Positions 55,441 through 64,000 of a stretch of DNA of 64,000 bases are shown here, in pieces. The stretch is taken from the NCBI GenBank assembly GCA_015501595.1, contig JADNRX010000223.1:1-64000 (forward strand). Direction: 5' to 3'. Position 1 is the stretch's first letter; each line of letters starts with the position of its first letter. A program made the position numbers and the translations under genes. The notes below the pieces were generated by a model. It was given only the letters and a program-made list of their open reading frames with translations. It did no database searches and was not told the DNA's origin. Origin of the DNA: Hymenopellis radicata (taxonomy: Eukaryota > Basidiomycota > Agaricomycetes > Agaricales > Physalacriaceae).

Positions 55441-56100
55441 TCTCATTTCCCTTCAAGGCTTTAGCCGACCGCCTTGATAGATCTTATCTGAACACCTGCC
55501 ATTAACCTCAAAAACGTATTCGACTCCAGTCTATCGCAATACATTACTCGGACATCGACTGGCCACCCAATCTCTATTCCCAAGTCCTCCGATAACGCCT
55601 TTGCATACCCCCAGTCCTCGACATCGTATGCACCCGCTGCGCCTCGGCCACGACTCTGCACAAAACTACCGAGCTTCCCAAGCACCTCTTCCGACGGCGT
55701 AAATGACCTCGCTCGGACGCTGATGAGCCCTTACCATTCCTACACTTCGAGGCCAACCCAGCCATACCCGTCAACGCCCACAAGGGATTCGCGCTAACGA
55801 TGTCCGTGCACGCGTCTTTTATTCCGCTCGTACGCTACCTCCTGCGAACCCCACCGCGAAGGACGCTATAGCCATGACTGTCGCCATACGCAAAAGGGAT
55901 TGTGCGCGAGCAGGAGCACAAGTCTTCTTCAAAGACGCGGCGGATTCCAGACAGAATGCGCTGTAGCGGCGTTGAGGGATATTGTTAATTATTTGCGCAA
56001 GAGGAGATGTGTGCCGGATTTGGGGATGATGGTTTTAGAAGTATGTTTATCGTTCTGTTCCGTCTGGCGTTTTGGGCTGACGGAGAACTAGTACGCGTAT
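55440..56100 (+). pseudogene. Frameshifted relic of an ankyrin-like repeat protein
   Basis: Three adjacent pieces in different frames look like one protein: LPFLHFEANPAIPVNAHKGF then ALTMSVHASFIPLVRYLL; NPTAKDAIAMTVAIRKRD; and VAALRDIVNYLRKRRCVPDL. The pattern of short helices and a PxxKDAIxxTVAIRxxD segment resembles degenerate ankyrin-type proteins of mushrooms. At least two frameshifts and no start. Family assignment is an inference from memory of the pattern. Confidence 0.4.
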
Positions 56101-56640
56101 CTCAGACGAAATCATGTCCACATAGTTGTTCACAATCTCCAATAACACGATATGTATGCCGCACCTCACGATCCGCTGCCTTAGGTGCAGTTATTTACGG
56201 AAAGATCCACTAGCCATAATTCCCTTCGGCGTAGATGCACGACTTGATGGACTTGAGGGCGAGGTAGCGGTTTTGTAATGAGGAGTCTGCGATTAGGAAT
56301 ACAGTCTTTTCATCGCATGTCCGGGAGCCTCCAAGCACAGGACTGTTCCGATTCCCAGATCTAGGTATCTGGTGTCCAACTACACTTTTCTTCAGAGCGG
56401 CCAGCTTGGATTATACGAATTCGGATGAAGCACATGAAGGTCTCGATGAATCGTTAGGCGCGCGAAGAAAGAGGCTGTCGAGCTGGACGGTATTGAATTA
56501 GGCACCATTTACATCAGCATGTTTCTTGCTTGGACGGGAAATCATCTAACTAAAAGTACAGAAATCTAAGACTACTACACAGAGCAACTTCAGAGCATAT
56601 AACACAGTCCCAAATAACAATGACACTCCATAACGCCACA
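56101..56640. other. Intergenic, 3' side of TDP1
   Basis: Unique DNA of ~540 bp without a supported frame. 56.55-56.64 kb resembles the 52.2-52.3 kb flank of T2 (ACTACACAGAGCAA), showing that the duplication covered the 3' flank. Confidence 0.45.
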
Positions 56641-58756
56641 CTACCCATCCCTCCCTATCCACGGCTCATCGCGCACCCCATACAGCCTCGCCGGCCGTTC
56701 CCAGAACGTCACCTTGTCCAGCTCGCGTATCGGAAACACAATCCCAATCTCGTAATTATTCATCTGCACCACAAATCATCAGCAAACGAAACCAGACAAC
56801 GAACGAAAACCCATACAGAAATAGCCGCATCTGCCGCGCCTTTCCCCGACACCCTCCCCCACGCGCTCGCGGTGAAATTGTGCGAACCCATGTACGCCCA
56901 TCCGATGGGTGCTTCATCTGCTTGGTCCTGAAAAAGACCCAGGATCATCTATCCTAGAATAAGCACAGATTGCTTGTTAAACAGGAAGCCTACCTTGCTA
57001 TGCATGAGGTTATTCCCACCCCGGCTCTTCGAGTCGCGCAGATGGAACTTGCTGTTCGGGCCAATTAGCGTCTTGAAGCCCTCCCACTGCTTCCGCTGAC
57101 AGCAGATCGTCGCCGCACCAGCGGGACCCAGAGCGCTGCCCATGATGGTCACTTTCGTGGGGAAGACAACGTCGATAGACCCCACCATCGGGCGCTTGTT
57201 GCGCGCGCCCTTGACACTGAGATAGTCCGAAGCCGATTGTCCGAGCGCAGAGTTGTAAAACTCGTTCAGCCAGGCCGTGCTGAAACTACCGAGGGACGAA
57301 CTCTAGCGAAGAGGATATCAGTCAGGGAGATAAGCAGAGCTAGCGATGCTAACCAGACATTCCAGCGCCAGCCTACCGGGCTTCCTCGGCATACCCAGAT
57401 TCCGAACCGCTTTCATTAGACGAGTATGGCCAAAGGCGTTTATGTTTACACCTAGGAGAGGTGAGAAAGTTGATGAATGAACACGACACATGTACGCGTA
57501 CCTGTGTGTTTCCCCGCTATTGAGGGTACAAGTTCGGCTTTAACTTTTGACCAGTCCCATCGGCAGCGCAAGTCCTCGATGGCAGTGATGGGCAGTGTCC
57601 CGCGGGAGTTGTCCAACACGTCCTTGACGCCAATGGCATGCAAGGTAGATTGTAGGACACTCGGAAAGTCGTCCAGTTTCGTTGCTGGATCACGGGCTAT
57701 CGGAGTGGGTCGCGGGGGTATATCTTGTAGCCAGACCAGCTGGAGACGCTCAGTTGAGGAACGAATAGTTGCGAAACAAACTCACGTTTTCCATTTCCCC
57801 ATAGTCCATTAGGATGAGGTTGGCCGTCGATATCACAACGCGAAGGCGTCCAGTTTTGTAAAATATCTACTCGCAATAAGCAAGTAGATCCATGGTCCAA
57901 AAAACACGTACCAGCATAAATTTCATGTGGAAACAGCCCATGTGTCCGAGCTTGGGTGTGAGCTCGATCCAATTTGAGCAGACACGCCGAGTTGTGGTCT
58001 GTGTCGTGTTACTCTCGCCACAAGTAACGAATACGACGGGGGTGGAGGAATCAAAATGACCACGGATCCAGTTGATCTCGCTCACAAACGAAGAGAGTAT
58101 AGCGAAAGCTATGTCCGATTTCTGAAAAGGATTAGCGAAATGTAAAAAGACGCGTTAGAAGCGCACCTTGCCCAAGACCTGCGGCAGCGTAAACACGTCC
58201 TTTTTATCTTTACGCGGATGGGAAGTATGGACAATAGTTGGACGTAATTCGCCGTCAAAGAATAGGTCCTCTTTAGTCGAAGGGTTCGTAGTCAGTGCAG
58301 TACTTTTCAGGGTAACTGCTGGCTGAAGCTTGCTGTGCACTTCTCCATCGCTGCCGGCATCGTCATCATCCAAACATGCAGTGCGCCGATACTCTCTGGC
58401 ACGTTCTCGGCATTCCTGTTCGCGATTCCTGACACGCTGGCGTCCCAGACGTTCCTTTTCCAACTGCGCCCTGTCAGCGAGGAGGCCGGTGAGGTTCGAG
58501 GAGGTTGACGCCGTCTTGGAGCTGGTGGCTGGTGGCTCGTCGTCGTCGCCAATGACAATCACGTCGGCAGTGCGTTTGCGGGGAAGATGCGGCTTGCCTT
58601 GGAGGCTCAGTGCTAGTGCCCTATACAAAATCTTAGAGGCCAAAGTCATCGCAGTAGGCAGACTGACTGTTCTAGCTCGTCCTGTTTGTTGTCGCCAATA
58701 ATGGACGCGTCGACTGGCGTAGCGGGTGTAACGTGCGACTGGGTCGCCAGGCTCAT
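56641..58756 (-). CDS. TDP1: Tyrosyl-DNA phosphodiesterase 1 homologue (T3), intact
   Basis: Nine exons: 58668-58756, 58167-58620, 57912-58121, 57786-57866, 57502-57739, 57354-57451, 56994-57302, 56817-56948 and 56641-56763; 577 residues, every junction in phase, introns 45-53 nt. The two phospholipase-D-type active sites are complete: FHMKFML...ISTANLI and NLMHSK...GSHNFTASAWG, supplying His, Lys and Asn of each half. The C-terminal RLYGVRDEPWI matches the family end. TDP1 removes stalled topoisomerase 1 from DNA 3' ends in the nucleus. The N terminus has a UIM-like motif (QDELEQALALSLQG, split by an intron). The ATG at 58756 (MSLATQS) is the first in frame; copies T1 and T2 have an extra 5' exon that is missing here. 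Confidence 0.9.
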
Positions 58757-58829
58757 GGCGGTGGCCCGATCGGATGCGGGGTCTTCGCTTCACATCGCAA
58801 GCCTGGCATGCTATGGAGTCGCCGCGCGC

Positions 58830-59010
58830 GGTTCCGTCCCATCGGTCGTAGTCGATATGATTCTCCTCCGGGGTGCGTCTTCCGGGATGCTCCTCTGGCG
58901 TGCTTCTTCGCGGGTTCCCCTCTGGTGTGCCTCTTCGGGCGATGCTCCTCCATCTTCGCGGGATGCGTCTTCGCGGCTGCTCCACTGGGGCGCGTCTTCT
59001 TGCAAGAGAC
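58830..59010 (-). repeat. Short tandem repeat of ~24-27 bp at the TDP1 5' end
   Basis: Units such as GAAGACGCATCCCGCGAAGA, GAAGAAGCACGCCAGAGG and GAAGACGCACCCCGGAGG follow one another. In one frame they read REDASREDGGASPEEAH. They occupy the place where T1 and T2 have their first exon. Whether any of it is translated is unclear; a minus ORF runs through it into exon 1 of T3. Confidence 0.6.
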
Positions 59011-59210
59011 GTGGTGATGGTAAAGTCGAGATGCAGTGCCTTCTTGATTCGGACGTGGCTGTGCTGACTCCTCACACCGCGACGTCCAGCACCCGTCGAC
59101 ATCTCTCTCGCATCGAGACCACAGCCGTACGTACTCAGCCTTACTGTGGCCTTGCTTACGGCCCGTATCTATCTAATGTACACTATTGTATCCCCCACTG
59201 TCAATAAAAC

Positions 59211-62200
59211 CAATTATATTCTGCAAAAATCTTGTTAGTTTCAACGTCTTCAAACGGCGGAAGAGTCACTCACCACTACGCTACGTACACCTCGGCTCGA
59301 GTACTGGACAAGGCGGCGTGAGTGATTAATTCAAAGAACCGGAACTAGACACTTGCCAGATAATCGTTGAACAAGTCGGTACTGCTGTACACTGTCGGTG
59401 ACAACAGATTCGCCTCACACAATCCCACCGTCCCGCCCACTTCGAGGAACACAACGACGGCCATATCCCAACACCTCCAACTCGAACTCCGCTGTCTAGA
59501 ACACGATATCAGTTCTAAACAAGCAGATCAACTGCACCTTTCAACAACGAGCGTGCCACCGACGGCTGCACCGCTCGAATCCCGACATCGCGCTCTCTAA
59601 ATCGTAAACCGACATCGCCGAGTCAGACGTGGACGAAGTTGAATACGAGGAGATAGCCTGTGCATAGGCCGCACCGTGTAGAACACATTCTAAAACGGCT
59701 ATTTAGAGCTTTGTTAAATCAGAACAAAGGATATGCTTACCTCGACAACGATGAGGAGTAAGCTCGGTAAGACGAGGTCAAATGAACGAGGTCGTCCCAC
59801 TCTGCCCAAGAAGATGAGTAAGTTTAAAGGACTAGACAGACGGAGGCGCACTGAAAACTTCATCATTGTCAAGAAAAGTAACCTATAGACGCACCAAGAG
59901 CTAAGTCGACAGCGATAACGGAACTAGGACCAACAAGGACAGGCCGGGAGTAACCAAAGCTTTACCGGTGGTCGGGAGTCATATCCAAAGGAGCGTCGGC
60001 GTCTGATTGATCCCACCGGCGCGAAGCCAAATGGGATAAGGGACGCGTCGCGAAGACAACGTCCCACACAGCGCCGGCGACGTCGGTTATAGTCCCAATG
60101 TCTGTCAGAGTCGTTGGTCAGAGCGTGGAGACCCAATCAACAAGCTTGCCGTACCATAGAAAGTCGTTCGTAGGACGAGCAGTTTGAGAATGCAACTGCC
60201 GAGAAAGTCGTCCGTGTTCGCGTTCACGATAGGGGCGAGTCGTATCTATGGCTTGGGAAATGAATGGGGCAGTAGGAGGCAGAGAGGAGACCTTACCGTG
60301 AAGGAAGGCCCCGAGTGCCTGCTCGACGTCTAACAAAAGGGCGGGGGAATGATTACAACTGTGAGAAGCGGCCACAACGACGTACAGAGCGATTCTTGGC
60401 CCGTATCCAAGGACGAGAGGCGGAATAATGTCCTCCACGTCGTGCACAACCAACATCTTCTGAAGAAGTCGTCAGCAGGCTGGTCGACGACAAGACAAAC
60501 AGCTAGACATACCAGAGTGCTGAATACCGAGGGCGAAGGCGCCGACGGACGATGGCAGTCAGGAAAGAAATCAACGATGATGGTGGGAGGAAGAAACCCC
60601 GCGTATCCATCAACATAAGTCGGTCACGTTTTACACGCGTCGTGGTGATGCCCGGCAAACAGGATGGGCGGGAACGTCGTCAACAGCGATGAGGGCATCT
60701 ACAGAACGATGAGAGGGCATGGCATGAGGGAATAGCACGAACCATGAGAGGAATGGTATTAAGAGGGAAAAGGAAGGAAGGGAAGGCGGAATGACGATTC
60801 TGGTTGAAATCTCTCACCTTTTAACGCCTTCGCTGTAGATACGTACCTGCAATAAGATGGATATCAACCCCGCTGATCGGGTCCGTGACACACGGACTTT
60901 TGATGGGGCCAGATCCAGGAAGATTCGGGCGCATATTGGACCGCCACACATTTCGCTTATTGACGAGTATCCGCCCTGAGCACCATAGGGCGAACATGGC
61001 GGCGGATTCAAGCAACAAAAGAATCAAAATCTGAGATGAAGAAGACACCAGGACAAGTGCTAAACCCAAACCAAATGGAACTTACCTCCTCCTCAGAAAT
61101 GCACCGTAGCGGTTCTTCAAAGCAAGGTTCCAAGTGCCAAAACGCTGGAATTAGGTGCAGGGCCTGCCCCTGAGAATCTGATGGGAGTCGTCAGCGGCGT
61201 CTGGACTCGGGGATATTGAAAACTTACAGAATGGTTTTTTCACCCGGACAGTTGCAACCTTCGCGTTGCTCGTTCACCCTTCTAAGAACAGAGAAAGGTT
61301 CCCGTTTCCATTCTATTAACATGTGATATCAGTCAGCATGAAATTAGCCCCGTCGAAACACGGAAAAGGTACGAACCTTGTCCGCATTCTGGTGACACAG
61401 TGCGAATCGCGCCTTGACGTTGAATTGAATTCGTTCACGGGCGGATGAGAGCTGCAGAACGTATATTCAGAGTACATACACCTGTACCAGTCGTCAAATT
61501 AGACAAAATCAAGCGGGAAACGACTGTTACCCAAAAGTGTCAGCGGGACGGAGGAGGAAGACGACTCGCGCGTCATTTCCCCACATCCGAGGTCGGCCAG
61601 ATAAGATTGCAGAGACGTCACAGGGTCCAGAAATCCTCGTGTCATCGATGTGCAGGGTCCTAGACGCCTCCCAGAGCCTCTGACGCGATATCTCATCCTC
61701 AAAGCGTGTTCTCCGCCTCAACGAGTGTCGGAATCCGTGTTACATAATGCTAGCAAGAGTCTCCAAGTAAATTCAGGCGAGTATGAAGTGCCAGAGAGTG
61801 GGAGAGCACTATGGTGAGTTGGTGTAACCACTTTCAACTCGGACATGTGGTGGTTCGAGTTCAAGTGATACCGATCACTTGGGGTTGCCATACTCGTATG
61901 GCGCCATTCAATACCGATGTTTCCCCGCTTATTCCGAGCCAATTGAACGCCTGGAACGTTGACACGACTTGGGTTACCTGCGTATAGAGCGGAGTGAATT
62001 CCCACAGCGAATACGTGAAGTCAACATGGCGACCCGACGGACATCATATTCAAGGTACATTATATCACTTGCACTGGTTTGCTAGCTCACCCTGGACGAA
62101 GTTTTCGAGAAGTCGGATTTGGATGTTTCGACCGTACTCACTTCTCCGTACGTGTCCAGAGGTCCAGTATCTCCAGGTATGTGTTTATGTCCACCTTTGG

Positions 62201-62600
62201 GTGCTCACCATGTTTTAGTACTATCCTCTGCTATACTCTAGGAGGTATTTTGGTGGCCTTAGAGACCTTAAACAGAGTGCAATTCTCGATATACGCATTT
62301 CTGAACATACGGAATAACACGTACTACTAAGGAATTCGCGTAAACACTGTCTGGTTCGCACATAAGAAGGTGGGAGAATTCAGGATTTCATTGGCATGTA
62401 TCTACAACAAGAGCGATACAGCTACGCATATTCTACTAGACGAAACACCGCCAATACGACTCTCCGCTCGTGAAGGCGCCCTACCATGTCGGTTGGTCCG
62501 TTCGTGCCTATTGCATCAAGGTAACGGCACCACCACAGCATCAGAAGACCGCGACGCGTCGCCGTCGACATGAGCCTTAATTGTATTAGTGCCGTGGAAT
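59211..62600. other. 3.4 kb without a supported gene
   Basis: ORFs of 60-112 codons occur on both strands, but none shows a domain, consistent introns or a paralogue in the window. Some minus-strand stretches (LVVHDVEDIIPPLVLGYGPR near 60.4 kb, RGNIGIEWRHTSMATPSD near 61.9 kb) are mildly coding-like and may be relics of the repeat family seen at 62.6-63.9 kb. No tRNA or rRNA was recognised by eye. Confidence 0.4.
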
Positions 62601-63905
62601 GATGAAAACAATTTAGAGGAACATACCATATTACACCCGAAATTGAACAGATCGCCAACCGAGCACGTCGTCGTTGACGACTACACGAAGAGTCCAGAAC
62701 GTCGCCATTACGAGAGGTACTGCTCGACCGCCGCTATGCTTCCCAAGTGTGAGACGAAGTTGAAGTGTGGCGTCGAGTCCATCGAGACATACATTGTTAG
62801 CATCGCAGTGAGCAGCGAGAAACGTGAGCGCAGCGGCGCTGGCACCGTCTATCACCGCGAAGATACCATAATTCAGGTACTGCAATAAGGTCTTAGTCTA
62901 GAAAGCGCCGTAGACACACATAACGTACCAAGACGAATTCGTCACCAGGACGTCCAAATGCGTCTATAGACCCGAAGCCCGTGAGATCTGAATCGCCATC
63001 AGCAGCTAATCGCTTAGCAGGCGAATACTGGGCGCGGGCGAGGGCTTCGGAAAATGTTGGAATTGGCAGAGTGCTGGTCATGGTTTAGCTGTGGAGCCGG
63101 TAGTCGGCAAAGAAGAGGACGAGAAGGGTCTGGAGCAGGTACGGTAGGAGGCGAGAGAGATCCCTGAGCTCCAACGCCTATGTCGGAGGAAATTCCAGTT
63201 GAAGTGTGGCGTGAAATCCAGACGATGCCAATATTCCAGGCAGTGCGAACTTGCTCGCACCACGAGCACAGCGGCGGTGGTGCCGCTGCTCGCTGTGAAA
63301 TTCATGCTGTAAATCAAGGCGTCAGTCCCGAAAGCGAGCTAAGAAGCCATAACGTACTCAAAGACGAATTCGTTACCGACACATCCCAAAACATCCATAA
63401 AGCCGGATTCCGCGAGATTCAAATCGGGATCAGCGGCTAGAGTTATCCGAATCCTTGGCGTATGAGCGTAAGTCCGTCGGGCAATCAGAAGGATTCTGGG
63501 TGAGTTGAGGCGGTCTGGCGAAAGACTAGCGACTGCCAGGAAGAAAAGTTGATGACTGTCGAAGATGCATCCCAATGACACCGACCACCTCGGCATATTT
63601 CTCGAGGTGAGAAGACGCGACAGTCGAAGTGTGGCGTGGATCTTGGGAAGAACATCGTTATAGAAAGCTCGCCCGGCGAGCGCAGCAACCGAAGTACCGC
63701 TGTTCACTGCGTCGAACGTGATATCGTGGCCCTGGGATAACAGTTTAGCGCGAGAATGTCGAGAACACAAGATAACGTACCTGGACAACTGCACTACCCA
63801 GACGTCCCAATCCGTCTATAAATCCGAAGACCGCCAGATCCAGATCGCCATCAGCGGCGCATATTCTCTGTGCGAATCAAATCCTGCGAAAATCCGACGG
63901 TAATA
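62600..63905 (-). repeat. Three diverged tandem units of ~430 bp with conserved splice donors
   Basis: Anchors recur: TAACGTAC at 62921, 63350 and 63773 (spacing 429 and 423), and GAAGTGTGGCGT near 62763, 63201 and 63626. Read on the minus strand, each unit has an exon ending in a LAADGDxDL..GF.D..GRxG segment followed by a GTACGTTATG donor, a ~50-nt intron, and a second exon with a (D/N)SGTxxAAL-like segment. The last unit to be read has an ATG (MTSTLPIPTFSEALARAQYS at 63081). Units carry stops and indels. They could be a decayed repeat-protein gene or tandem small genes; the array may continue beyond the window. Confidence 0.5.
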
Positions 63906-64000
63906 AGGGGAGGGACTAAGGAAAACAGGTCAGAAGGGAAGGTGAATTTAAACGAAACCTTCACAACATTTTCCCGAAAAAAAAAGCCGGGCCGGCGAGG
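63906..64000. other. Window end
   Basis: No feature. A run of nine or more A's near 63.98 kb precedes a GC-rich stretch (GCCGGGCCGGCGAGG). Confidence 0.3.

Noticed and set aside
59211..62600. Several 60-112 codon ORFs
   Set aside because: No domain, no consistent introns, mixed strands; nothing above chance by eye.

Overview
The window looks like nuclear DNA of a mushroom-forming basidiomycete (Agaricomycetes). Evidence: intron-rich genes with 42-68 nt GT-AG introns, a DUF6534-type seven-helix membrane protein, F-box proteins of the mushroom type, BTB proteins, an MYND/MSS51-like protein, an RTA1-like protein and a family of kinase-like proteins. Splice sites were read by eye from frame continuity. 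The exon models are therefore predictions, though most close perfectly in phase.

Layout. 0-5 kb: the end of an unknown gene, a gene with a long Val-Pro array, an F-box/LRR-like gene, then a relic made of a repeat segment joined to a truncated RTA1 gene. 5-41 kb: a duplicated block. A kinase-like gene, a DUF6534 gene and a BTB gene lie at 5.4-12.2 kb and again, inverted, at 40.5-33.2 kb. The core inverted arms are 7.9-14.63 and 30.88-37.5 kb. Between the arms are a MYND/MSS51 gene, another broken kinase copy, an acidic small gene, a gene split by a 590-bp foldback element, a third partial block (22.8-26.35 kb) with a third BTB gene, and two further kinase copies. 41-49 kb: a complete pseudokinase relative, an F-box relic, a complete RTA1-like gene and a frameshifted F-box/LRR relic. 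49-59 kb: a tyrosyl-DNA phosphodiesterase (TDP1) cluster with one intact copy, one copy with a single 1-nt lesion and one degenerate inverted copy. Between them sits a protein with two RNase H1 N-terminal (RHN) domains, whose 5' end is homologous to the TDP1 5' end including its introns. 59-64 kb: no gene I can support, except a ~430-bp tandem unit with conserved splice donors near the end.

Functionally the window is a birth-and-death landscape. The three BTB genes and both DUF6534 genes remain open, while every close kinase copy carries a different lesion. The most interesting biology is the TDP1/RHN neighbourhood: ubiquitin-interacting-motif-like N termini are shared between a Top1-adduct repair enzyme family and a predicted RNA:DNA-hybrid-binding protein. 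The clearest genetic event is the foldback insertion at 20.90-21.49 kb: its target duplication, and the lost reading frame on its far side, can be read directly.
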